The notes under the pieces are model-generated. The model had not been told where the DNA came from. It made no database searches and saw nothing but the letters and a program-made list of their open reading frames with translations. Positions 1 to 9,274 of a stretch of DNA of 64,000 bases are shown here, one piece after another (position 1 is the stretch's first letter; every line of letters begins with the position of its first letter). Source of the DNA: Rhizopus arrhizus (Eukaryota > Mucoromycota > Mucoromycetes > Mucorales > Rhizopodaceae). The stretch is from NCBI GenBank assembly GCA_024220505.1, contig JAKZZE010000015.1:1178001-1242000 (forward strand). Direction: 5' to 3'. The position numbers and the translations under genes are program-made.

Positions 1-76
1 AAGGTTAAAAAAATATCAAAAGGTAAAAAATATATCAAATGGTTAAAAATTTGTCAAATAGGAAAAATAATGTCAA
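1..76. repeat. 19-bp tandem repeat, four imperfect copies
   Basis: Four head-to-tail units of exactly 19 bp (1-19, 20-38, 39-57, 58-76). Each begins A[AT]GG or ATAGG, continues with an A-run and ends TCAA; the first unit is aaggttaaaaaaatatcaa. Units differ from one another at several positions. The array touches the left edge, so it may extend beyond the window. A minisatellite is the simplest reading; no function is visible. Confidence 0.8.
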
Positions 77-106
77 TTTGTAAAGTGATTTACAAAACGT
101 CAAAAA

Positions 107-1545
107 CTAAAGCTTGTACGAGGTTTCGGAGTTCATATCTTCATGATCATAGCTACAACGATTTAAAGAGAAGCTTGATGAAACATCATCAATATAATTA
201 ACAGTACTTTTAATCGCTTGCGTACAGTTGTACACGAGGGCGAGTACTGGAGGTAATAAGTCTGGTATTTGCTTGATTGATTCAGGCATTTTGAGACGCT
301 CTGAACTTGAGATTAAAGCAACAGACCCTTTCTTGAATGACATTTCTAATGCAGTGATATACATACCTTTTGAAAAGAAAAAAATTATAGGACATTTGTT
401 TCAAAACAATTATTATTTATTTTACCACTAATAACGTATCCAATAATTTTAATTTCTTCTGTCTTTGCTTGAGGATACTGTTCTGTAATTCTAGCACAGA
501 ATGCTTTCATCATTTTAGGTGTCTTTAACAGCTTTTCTTGTAACTCTTTTGTTCCTTTGGAACCTAAGTCTTCCAAGCTAATCTCAACACATGCGACTTC
601 TGTTGACATAGTCTTAAAGACTAAGTCCGCATAGTCTCCTGCTTCTTGTCTGGTTAATGCTTGATTTGTTCCTAAAGTTCTACTACCATTTTTTGCTTCA
701 GAAGCCATGCTGCCGGAAGCACTACACAAACGTGATACATGTTAGTAATCAACACATAATCAATTGATAATAAATAGTCATGTTCTCTTACGTCTCAGTT
801 CTAGTACAACAAAGCGTTCTACTTCTGATAAACCCGTATACTTCTTCCAAGAGATCTTATTCAGTATTCATTATTATTTGGTTTTCATCATAAAATAAAT
901 CAATATAATTAAGTATGCTCTCTTTTAACCAATAGAGGGTGCGTTGATAGTAACGATCTGCTTCCACATTTTTGAATGCTTGATACATTTCGTCGAAAGT
1001 TTTCTAATTAAATTATGAGAAAAATGAATGTATAATATTCAAGTAGTTATGTTGTGCTTGCTTACCTTTTTATCCAATTTGGATAATATGTCAAGCATTT
1101 CATTGGGAAGTGGATTATTAAATCCATTATTACTACTAGCTTCCATGATTTCTTCAACTTCGTCAGCTTCAAAAGCAATCTTCCAAGCCTCATCATTTGT
1201 ATTTATTATGTATGAATGCAAGGGACTATTTATACAGTATTTAAAGATAATTTCAATTAGCTTTTCAAGGCACTGCTTGAATATTTATTATTGCACTTAC
1301 TGTTCATAAGAAAAATCTACTTTTTTGTAAATGGTATCCTCTACACAAGCTCCTGACTTTAACAGCCATTTCTTATTTATCTTGCTATGATTTGCTTCTA
1401 ATACCAACCAATCTTCAACTGAAAGTTTATTTTGGTATGAGAGTGAAGAAGTAGATCTTCTATTGCTGGAACTGCTGGTTTTTGAAGTGGAATCAACACC
1501 AGAAGAACTTCTATCTTCATCAATAATATCGACAGGTACAGATGT
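107..1545 (-). pseudogene. Decayed multi-exon gene of unknown family
   Basis: Coding-like blocks run along the minus strand. In order they are: a Ser-rich then VEDWLVLEANHSK block (about 1545-1317); a block with EAWKIAFEADEVEE (about 1290-1075); a block with VEADRYYQRTLYWLKES (about 1010-870); a block with SWKKYTGLSEVERFVVLELR (about 860-785); and a pair joined by a good intron (donor after GYVISG near 429, acceptor near 370) ending at the stop at 107. The frame breaks near 860 with a TAA, and the link between the last two blocks is unclear. No known domain is recognised. This is either a host gene decaying next to transposons or part of an unclassified element. Other start choices, such as an ATG at 708, are possible. 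Confidence 0.45.
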
Positions 1546-1806
1546 ACTATTGAGATGGCACCAAGGATGGTTATTGTAGTGCCTTTTGAAGCAGGGACAG
1601 TTGACTTAGCAGGTGCTCCCTTCTTAAACCAGCCACGAGTGCGTGTCATGTGTAGATTGAATCCTGCTTCATCCAAAAATACGCAATTGTTGTCAAAGTT
1701 CATTTCTTTATCAGCTAGCCATTGAAGGATGGTCTCCTTTCTCTTCTTCAAAGTTTCTTCTGAATTTCTAGCAACTGAAATCTTCTCAAAACACTTTGCA
1801 ATCCAT
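1545..1806 (-). pseudogene. Tc1/mariner-type transposase fragment
   Basis: The minus-strand translation carries NCVFLDEAGFNLHMTRTRGW, then a Lys-rich patch and TTITILGAIS. This is the first catalytic Asp region and following strands of the IS630/Tc1/mariner DDE fold. The intact family continues to a second Asp (MDN) and a third acid (NPIE); neither is present, because the frame runs into unrelated sequence after GAIS. The same motif order is seen in the fuller element at 49.5-50.8 kb, so this is a remnant of a similar family. Confidence 0.7.
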
Positions 1807-2283
1807 CCGCGACTCTATTACTGAAGAAAACGAACTTGATTGATCAGTTCACAGTTCTACTATTTTTTTTTATTCCTTTATCTTTTTTCATATATTACTT
1901 TGTTTATCCTTCTTGCAACCGCCTCTTAATTATTGTTTTGAATAATTAACTTAGAGCAATAATTAAAAACCTTAAAAAAAAGGTTTTATTATTAAAAAAA
2001 AAAGGGTTTATTATTAAAATAAAAGATGATGTCACGCGTATAACAACTGTGATCTTTGGATTAACAGAATGAGAGTGTACCAGATAATTCTAGAGAGAAA
2101 AAAATCAAAGCGCTGGACTGAAATGTATCTTTAAGAAAACATCAAAGCCAAAAAGCCAAGACGGGTTACAAATTTCAGTCTAAGCCAAGCAGCATTTGGG
2201 AGACATGGTTGTTCCTAACTCACAGATTTGGAAAAACTCTCTGGAAAAATAGGCGTTGCAGACTGAAAAAAAAAAGTATTGTA
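1807..2283. other. AT-rich spacer
   Basis: There is no convincing reading frame. It holds poly-A and poly-T tracts and ends at the TA dinucleotide (2282-2283) that flanks the DNA transposon. Confidence 0.6.
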
Positions 2284-2315
2284 ACGTGCCACCAAGCTTA
2301 AACCTGAAAAATTTT
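2284..2315. repeat. Terminal inverted repeat (transposase 3' side)
   Basis: This 32-bp sequence is the exact reverse complement of 4901-4932. It is preceded by TA at 2282-2283. Together the two repeats define the ends of the transposon. Confidence 0.92.
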
Positions 2316-2490
2316 AATTTTGTTTCAATTTTTTTTTTTTGACATCGTGGACATGAGGTGTATTTTTTTTTTTTTTTTTGGACATCTCATGACATTTAGT
2401 GTAGACATTACTTATTTCCTGAAATTAGAGGGACTTAATGACGTTTTTTTCTTAGAAAAAAAGCCTAGTTTTAATGATACTTATTGTTAA

Positions 2491-4602
2491 CTATACCAAA
2501 CCTGAAGGCACTCTGACTTTTCTGTGAGACAAATACTTTTTCTCGACAAACTTTTTCACCTCTTGAACAACTTCTCTGACATCAGTACATCGATTATAAG
2601 CTTCAATAAAGTCCATTGATCTCCTAAAATACCTACGTATATGTGTTAAATCGCCGGCTTTATCCAAAAATAAATCGATATTTTCCTCAAGAGACTTAAA
2701 GGAGTAATCGCATTTCAAGCGAGCTTCTCTTTTTGCTGCACCCCAGTACATTTCGATCCAATTACATTCGCAATGGTATTTAGGATACAGCTCAAAAACG
2801 TGTCCAGAGTTTATGATCACCTCCTCCAAAGCAGACTTTTGATTTTTAAAATCAGGGCAATTCTCTAAAAAATGGAGAGCGCAGCAAATTGGATTAACTC
2901 TATCTGGAGCCCCACAATGTAACTTCCATTTCTTGCCTTCCAGATCATGTCCAATCCATAGACTTCTTTCCTCCAAAATTTTTCTTATTCCCTTGAAATA
3001 ACGTACTTTTTTTGTTTTCAAGTTTCCCTTCTTATCCCTTTTCTTGATCTCTTTTTCATAGTAGAAGAACTGGACTTCCTCCATACCTGTGGATCTTGAG
3101 ATATATACAGTATCTCGGAACTGGAATTTCTCACTCAATGGCCAAGGCTTTTCATTGAGAGTCATTCGGCTGGCGACCAAAGCATCATGAGCAAAAGCAC
3201 CATGATTGGAGCTGTTATCAAAGAGAAAAACAGCTACACAATTGGGGTGAAGTGCTTCGAAAAGGCCGATTGCATCTTCTTTTAACTGCTCAACCATGTG
3301 TTTTGAAGTCCACCATCCATCTCTTGCAGTACCTGCCTTGAACAGCTTTCTTGAAGACCACTTTTGAATCTTCATTGTTCCATGGCAAGGGCATTGAACC
3401 TCACTCACCATGATAGATAGCCCAGGACCCTTTTTTCTGATGTAATTTTCTCCATCAGCTAACCACATATCGTTCTTACCATCATTTGCGTAGAAAGTAC
3501 TTTCATCGTGCGTAACGAACACGCACTTTCTCTCGCCTTCTGGTAATGCATTTGGCTCCAATACATCTTCCTCAGTTTCTCCAGAGTAAAAATCCATTTT
3601 TTCCATATATTCGAGCATCCTCTTCGACCAAACGCTTCTATACTCGACCACATCTTCGCGTTCGTGACCATCGAAGTAAATGGTTTTTTTGTTCTTTCTA
3701 TAGACATAACCCCATTCATGGAGATAGTTACTGAGCGTGCTTTCAGGAACAGGTTGCATTATTACGCCCAATTTGGATGGGATAACTACTTCATCAATGA
3801 ATTTTTTAATAGTAACCAAGGAACGTTTAGCAGGCTTCATTCTACGTATTTCTTCGAGAACCATTTCCTTGATATCGGCATCATTAAGAAAAGACTTTCT
3901 TTTTGAATGAACACCTTGTCGATGTCTCGATAACACCCCTTGACTCAAATATTCTTTAGCCCATTTTACGATAGTCATGGCACGATACGCAACGTTGTTA
4001 TCTGCCCAATGAATTCTAGCTGCCTCACGAGAAGCCAAAGTAATAGGAATACCCTCAATTCTCTTAATAAAGTAAGTATAAATCGAAGAGTATTGCATAA
4101 AACTGTATCTCTCGATCGTGTTTTCTTTATCCTTCGAGTTCATCACAGGTTTCACATACATTTGAAGTTTTGGAAGTATTTCTTGGATTCTCAAAAGTTG
4201 TATTTCATTCTTTGACAATATGGGAGAACTGGCTTCTACAACAGGGGCAATAGATACAAATCCAAAACTCTCGAGTTTGCCCTTATCATTAACAGATTTA
4301 GCTTCTTTTTCTCGTCTCCAGCGTGTTGACCTAGAGGTTTTCGAATAAGACAAAGGTTTGTTTCGCTTTACATTATTATCAAGCAAAACATTGTTGATTG
4401 ACATGCTGATTGTAGGATCAGCATTACGCATTTCAGTTATGTTGCTTAATTCTATAAGCTCAGAATCGCTCATGTCCCAGTCTTGATCATTTAAATGAGG
4501 GACAAATTGGTTCGTCTCATTTCTATGTTTTTTAAGATAAGCTCGTTTTCTAGCGTTAAGTGGAGGCATAGTTTTAGAGTATGAATAAGGGAGAAGAGGC
4601 AC
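2491..4602 (-). CDS. DDE transposase of the large fungal Tc1/mariner-like type (703 aa)
   Basis: A single intronless frame. The catalytic core is recognisable: THDESTF (first Asp, about residue 370), LFDNSSNH (second Asp, about 480) and CECNWIEMYWGAAKR (third acid Glu, about 640). The last motif aligns with the PELNPIEHLW block of Tc1/IS630 transposases. The N-terminal 300 residues are basic and probably include DNA-binding helices; the region around 220-330 is Lys/Arg-rich. All three acidic residues are present and no stop interrupts the frame, so the enzyme could be functional. It lies inside the 32-bp TIRs. The length is about twice that of classical Tc1, consistent with the expanded fungal lineage with HDESTF/DNSSNH motifs. 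An ATG 33 nt downstream (KTMPPLNARK) could also serve as start. Confidence 0.85.
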   Translation of the reverse strand: MPLLPYSYSKTMPPLNARKRAYLKKHRNETNQFVPHLNDQDWDMSDSELIELSNITEMRNADPTISMSINNVLLDNNVKRNKPLSYSKTSRSTRWRREKEAKSVNDKGKLESFGFVSIAPVVEASSPILSKNEIQLLRIQEILPKLQMYVKPVMNSKDKENTIERYSFMQYSSIYTYFIKRIEGIPITLASREAARIHWADNNVAYRAMTIVKWAKEYLSQGVLSRHRQGVHSKRKSFLNDADIKEMVLEEIRRMKPAKRSLVTIKKFIDEVVIPSKLGVIMQPVPESTLSNYLHEWGYVYRKNKKTIYFDGHEREDVVEYRSVWSKRMLEYMEKMDFYSGETEEDVLEPNALPEGERKCVFVTHDESTFYANDGKNDMWLADGENYIRKKGPGLSIMVSEVQCPCHGTMKIQKWSSRKLFKAGTARDGWWTSKHMVEQLKEDAIGLFEALHPNCVAVFLFDNSSNHGAFAHDALVASRMTLNEKPWPLSEKFQFRDTVYISRSTGMEEVQFFYYEKEIKKRDKKGNLKTKKVRYFKGIRKILEERSLWIGHDLEGKKWKLHCGAPDRVNPICCALHFLENCPDFKNQKSALEEVIINSGHVFELYPKYHCECNWIEMYWGAAKREARLKCDYSFKSLEENIDLFLDKAGDLTHIRRYFRRSMDFIEAYNRCTDVREVVQEVKKFVEKKYLSHRKVRVPSGLV

Positions 4603-4900
4603 CTATGTTATAGTACGAGCTCTCTCATATTGATTACGTAATATGTGACTGTTATGTTTATCTGTCCTCTACCATACGGTATTAAAAAAATTTGTTTCAA
4701 TATATGTCTTCCCTAAGGACTACCAGCTAAAATTTTGAAATACCGCATGTTTTCAAATGATATAAAAAGAAAATATTATTAATAAAATTAACAATCTAAT
4801 CCATAAGAAATGTTCAGAAAGGTTTATATAATAATTGTTATGGCTTTGTTTTATTGTTGGATTATTTGTGGAAAAGTTTATAGCATTTGAAAATTGTCAA

Positions 4901-4932
4901 AAAATTTTTCAGGTTTAAGCTTGGTGGCACGT
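4901..4932. repeat. Terminal inverted repeat (transposase 5' side)
   Basis: This 32-bp sequence is the exact reverse complement of 2284-2315. It is followed by TA at 4933-4934. It lies about 300 bp upstream of the transposase start. Confidence 0.92.
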
Positions 4933-5029
4933 TATAAATTTTATTGGTAAAAAAAAAGCTCTCTTGCCAAGATTAAAAATTCTATGTTCAAACGTAAATC
5001 ACTGTATAAACAGTGTTTAAAAAGATGAT

Positions 5030-7632
5030 CTATTCATCTTTGGAAGGTCTTTGAAGATCCATTGCTTCTGTCATTTTGAAGAACAAGTCCCAATTTTCAA
5101 ACGTCTTTTTAAAGAGGTCAGAACCAGGACCTAAAAGGATAGAGTAAGCATTTGGATAGCGTGTCTATGTGTGTGTTTTTACCATGTGAATAGATAAAGA
5201 CATCACTCATCGAGTGAACGCCTTGTTCTTGATCGTGAGGAAGGTTGCCACTCCATGGAAGACCAGCTAGGGAAACAGATGAGTCTCTCTCTTTGCACCC
5301 AGTTTAAATCTTACCTCCATTCTTTCCTGCCGCATCTTTCGGGTTGGCGACATAGTGACCGTGTTCATCCGAGACAGTAGGTTGACGAGGACCCCTTTGG
5401 GTGGTCTGCCAAGCTTCGAAATGATCCGGTCCATTGGACGTACCGGCGGCCAAGGTGATTTTTGGAGACTATGAAAAGAGCATGAGCAAGTGGAGGGCGT
5501 GAGGGGATCGACTTACAAAGTTGTCAGGGAAACCATCCTGGTTGTGATCAAAGTAACCAGGAAAACCAGCTTGAGCATACACACCGATCGAGTTCCGCAT
5601 GTCATCCCGGCCGTCATGCGTACGGATGTGGGCCTGATCGACCGTGCCCCACACATCAAACGAGTGAGCGTGATCAGCCGTGACGAGGATCAGGGTATCT
5701 TCATATTCTCCATTTTTCTATGTCACACACGATGTTAACCCGGATCGGTTTACAAAAACGATCTGCATTTACCTTGAGCCACTGGATTGTGTTCTTGATC
5801 GTCACGTCCAGTTCAATCAGTTCAGCCCAGGCACGGGGGAAATCAAAGGTGTGTAGCTGTGAAAACAGATGAGTCACTGCCAACATGCTAACCAAATCAG
5901 CCTACCTGTTTGTCAACCGAAGCTGCTTCAGACATCATAAAGAACCCATGCTTACCACCTCGCTTTTTCAATACTTCCAAAGCGGCCAGGGTCATGTCTG
6001 ACAGACCAGGTTGATCGGATCCCAAGGCATCTTTACCACTTAGATCAGGATGGGCCTTGTTCCCCACCGTGTTGTTCACATACAGATTTCTTTCAAACCA
6101 ACTGTCAAAAAAGAAAAGGAGTGAGAGAAAGATCCAGGCCGGTGTTTTTTGCACTTACACATCCAGGTTACCCTTACGAAAGATACCCATTAATTTTTCA
6201 TCCTTCTTTTTGTTATTCAAAAGTTCTTTCTTGTCAAACACAAGATGATAGCCCTCCTTTTGAAAGTCCTTGTAATAATCATTTCCCTTCAAACTCTTGG
6301 GCGCCTTAAAGTATTCGGCACCTCCGGTCAACCAGACATCAGGGAGGACTATGAATCATGTCAGAACAAAAAAAAAGAGGGAAATCGATCGGTCTCTTAC
6401 CAGCCTGGGTCCAGTTGTGAACCCCGTGAAGGAGTTGATCGGTGATTTCGGCCGATTGGCTTCTTTGACGGGTATGAGAGATAAAGGCAGAAGGGGTGGC
6501 GTCCTAAAGAAAAAAAGGGAATAAGTCAAGGGGGGATCGGGTCAGGATGACTTACTTGTCCATAAGCCGTAGATACGATCCCGATCGCTTTCTTTGGTTG
6601 ACGACGACGGATGAGTTCCGTGATCAGCTCCACCTTGGGATCATCGAATGGATCACTGGACGAGTCCGCATAGACACCCAAGGCGTTCACGGAACTCTTG
6701 TGACCGGTGGCATAAGACGAAGCAGAATTGGCTGAATCGGTCAGGAGGCTGTCGACCGAGTTTGTGATGACATGTCCGAGATTATCAAAGTCCTCAAAGG
6801 AAAGCAAACTGTGATACTTGCCAGAGGTATGTTGACGAGCAAGGGCACGAGCGGCAGTGATCATCTGTTGACAAGGTGAGTTCCTTTATTTATAGGTGAG
6901 CAATTGTATGACTTACGCCCACGTTGGTACCATCCGAAATGAACAGGATGACATTTTTTGCTTTTTTCTTTGGTTTTTTAGGCTAAAGAAATAGGGTGAA
7001 TGATGTGTTTAGGATGTGTGGTTGCATCTACCTCGACGACTTGATATTGAACCGTATATGATTTCTTTGATCCATACTGAACTTTGATTTCATAAAGACC
7101 AGGTTCAGTCAATTTCAACTTTCTCCAAGCGCGTGCGGCAACAGCCACCTGAATCGGTTTCTGTCCGTTCTGGAGTACAGAAGCATAGTGTTTTTCAATT
7201 GAATCCGTCCAATTGAACTTCCAGTTTTCGATGACAGGTTGAGACTTGATCTTGAAGAACTTGTTGACATCCACCCACTTACCCTTGTCTTTACGAATCG
7301 TCGTCTTGAATTGATCATAAGGTTTAGGGGTTGGTTTGGACGTATCCTTGTCATACGCATGAAGTTCAACTCTTAAATCAAAATAAGAGCCAGGAAGAAA
7401 AGTGGATCTAGCATAAAAGAAAAGTGAGTGGCAATTTCAAAAAAGATGGGGCTTGAATTCAAACTTACACATCAGGAGGAAAAATACAGGCATGTGGGTC
7501 AGGACAGGCCCCGAGACGAGGGAATTGACCTTCGGGATCCGCTGGTCGAGAAGAGAATGTATGTTGGGAGCCAGCCAAGACAGTAGAAGAGGCGGCGGTC
7601 AAAGTAAGAACGGTAATCAAAAGACCTTTCAT
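5030..7632 (-). CDS. Secreted alkaline phosphatase, about 690 aa in some 12 exons
   Basis: Metal-dependent phosphomonoesterase releasing inorganic phosphate. The start at 7632 gives a clear signal peptide (MKGLLITVLTLTAASSTVLA), so the enzyme is secreted or enters the secretory pathway. Residues about 55-185 form an extra beta-rich domain ending near YTVQYQVVEV. The phosphatase domain then shows NVILFISDGTNVG (metal Asp), TDSANSASSYATGHK (nucleophile Ser in the D-S-A context), SEAASVDKQ, and LVTADHAHSFD (metal-binding Asp/His). The C-terminus carries PDHFEAWQTTQRG and LPHDQEQGVHSMSDVF, the last family His. Introns are short, with good GTAAGT/AG signals. Typical family members are about 500-550 residues; the surplus is the N-terminal domain. 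A TATA-like box lies 40 bp upstream. All key residues appear present. Confidence 0.88.
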
Positions 7633-7670
7633 AAAGTAGTAAAGAAATCAAAAGACAGAAAAATGAAATG

Positions 7671-7680
7671 GTTTATATAC
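7671..7680 (-). promoter_or_regulatory. TATA-like box of the alkaline phosphatase gene
   Basis: On the minus strand this reads gtatataaac, ending about 39 bp upstream of the ATG at 7632. Position and sequence fit a core promoter TATA box. No experimental support is available. Confidence 0.5.
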
Positions 7681-7689
7681 AATTCAGCA

Positions 7690-8927
7690 TAAGGGTGCAC
7701 CCCCTCTTTTTTTCTAAAAGAACATTGAGAATAAAAAAGAAAAAGTACAAGACATATTAGAGCCTTTTTTTGATTCAGCCAGCCATCTTGCGACGATCGA
7801 TACACGTTGACGAATGATGGATGACAATGTTCTACATCACGTCACACAAAAGAGTAGACCAAGGACGACATTCACCTGGTAAATTCACTTCAGGGTTTGT
7901 TACACAGTTCATTTTTGAAGCTTTGTCATATCATTTGAAGAGGATCAATAGGTTTCATATAAAAAGTTATTTTATTCACAAAATGAAAACAGAAAATAAG
8001 CAAGAGGAGATCAAATTGAATGATAAGAATGAGGAGTCAACTTGTATTGATTGACAATGTATGCTTTGAGTCAAGTACTCAATAGTATTCGACAGTCTAG
8101 TATAAACACTTGCTTCTCACTCACCCGTTTGCTTTAATACAATACACTCCCCAATCAAGCTTTGTTTTTATATAGTTTCATGATTCATGATTATCTTTGT
8201 ATAGAGTGACACTTGTCGAATAAAACAGCATTTGAGAAATAACAATTTAGTTGAAAAGTTTATCCGCAAGTCTCCCTATAGAAAACACCTATTTTTGTAT
8301 ATTTAATTTGAAAATCAAGTTAAAATGAAGGAGTTGCATAGAGTTAAATTTTACTCTTCTCACTACTGCTTTTTTTTTAACAAGTGAGGGATAAGGAGGA
8401 AGGTTCATGTTCTCAGAGATCTACACTGATCATATTAATACAGTTTCATCTCTCAGGTCGTAAACCATCTTCATTCACACGTGCACTAGATAAATGATGG
8501 CGTGGTCACAGACGATTTTTTACTGGATCTGTTGTAAATGTAGTGCAAAAAAAAAAAATATACCGGCTAAAGTTGAAACCTACCCTTCCATTTCCTTTTT
8601 AGGCACCATTCTCCGAATCTGGAAAGAGTACAAGCAATAAAGACGACAGATATTGCTTTGTGCATCAAGCCTAGTTGAAACAAGAAGCATATATAAAGAA
8701 GCCCTTGTTCATGAGCATAAAAATAAGCACAGTTGATACTTTAGGCTCAAACCAAATATAGCATCCGCTTTTTGTTTGGAACGATTCATCCATTATTTTT
8801 ATGGATAGTGAAAACATCATCAACACACAGAACGGTTGCATGATCAACAGATATTCTTTATAGAGCCCAAAAGCAATCTTATTTTTTATTTATTTATTTA
8901 CACATTGTCTGAAAGAGCGTTCACTGT
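7690..8927. other. Intergenic AT-rich region
   Basis: No conserved coding block was found. It contains the upstream region of the alkaline phosphatase gene and the 3' flank of the gene ending at 8928. Short random frames such as 7821-8054 look non-coding. Confidence 0.5.
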
Positions 8928-9233
8928 TCACAGCGGATAGGTATGAATATCATTTTCCATTCTGTTCACAAGATCCTCAGCAATTGGCTTTTCTTTCACT
9001 GTGTTTTCATCTGACTGGCTTCTTTCTTTGTGGTATGAGTATTGTTTATGAGTCAAGAGAGCTTCCATCAGACCTTTGGATGGCTTGATATTCCTGTAGA
9101 GTCCTTTGAATCCCTTTGAAGCCGGTGCCATATTACCATACTCTGCAGCAGGAAGCATGGGCTGTGGTGGCATGTCTACCGGATTAAAGTACTGATAGGT
9201 TGTTCTTGCTGCGATAATAAGGATCCAGTGAAT
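8928..9233 (-). CDS. Terminal exon of an unknown protein, rest of gene missing
   Basis: The minus strand shows a splice acceptor (ttttag just above 9233) followed by an open frame of 101 codons to a TGA at 8928. The first 15 residues (IHWILIIAARTTYQY) look like the end of a membrane helix. They are followed by a Pro/Met-rich linker (DMPPQPMLPAAEYGN) and a charged cytosolic-type tail. That pattern suits the last helix and tail of a polytopic membrane protein. The next sequence upstream is a LINE, and no matching 5' exons were identified beyond it. The gene has either lost its front half or continues past the LINE with unrecognised exons. Function unknown. Confidence 0.45.
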   Translation of the reverse strand: MHWILIIAARTTYQYFNPVDMPPQPMLPAAEYGNMAPASKGFKGLYRNIKPSKGLMEALLTHKQYSYHKERSQSDENTVKEKPIAEDLVNRMENDIHTYPL

Positions 9234-9274
9234 CTAAAAGAAAGTAGATATGAACACAAAGATTTTTTGTTTGT

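Larger units (their letters stand above)
2284..4932 (-). mobile_element. Complete DNA transposon, Tc1/mariner-superfamily type
   Basis: A 2,649-bp unit is bounded by 32-bp perfect terminal inverted repeats (2284-2315 and 4901-4932; outer end acgtgccaccaagcttaaac). It is flanked on both sides by TA (2282-2283 and 4933-4934), the target duplication expected of Tc1/mariner elements. It encloses a single uninterrupted transposase gene on the minus strand. The 5' untranslated side (about 4603-4900) and the T-rich 3' side (2316-2490) are non-coding. Perfect TIRs plus an open frame suggest recent insertion and possible activity, which is inference. The element sits in ordinary AT-rich DNA and does not visibly break a gene. 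Confidence 0.9.

Noticed and set aside
2041..2470. CRISPR or other prokaryotic repeat systems
   Set aside because: No spaced direct repeats; the gene content and introns are clearly eukaryotic.
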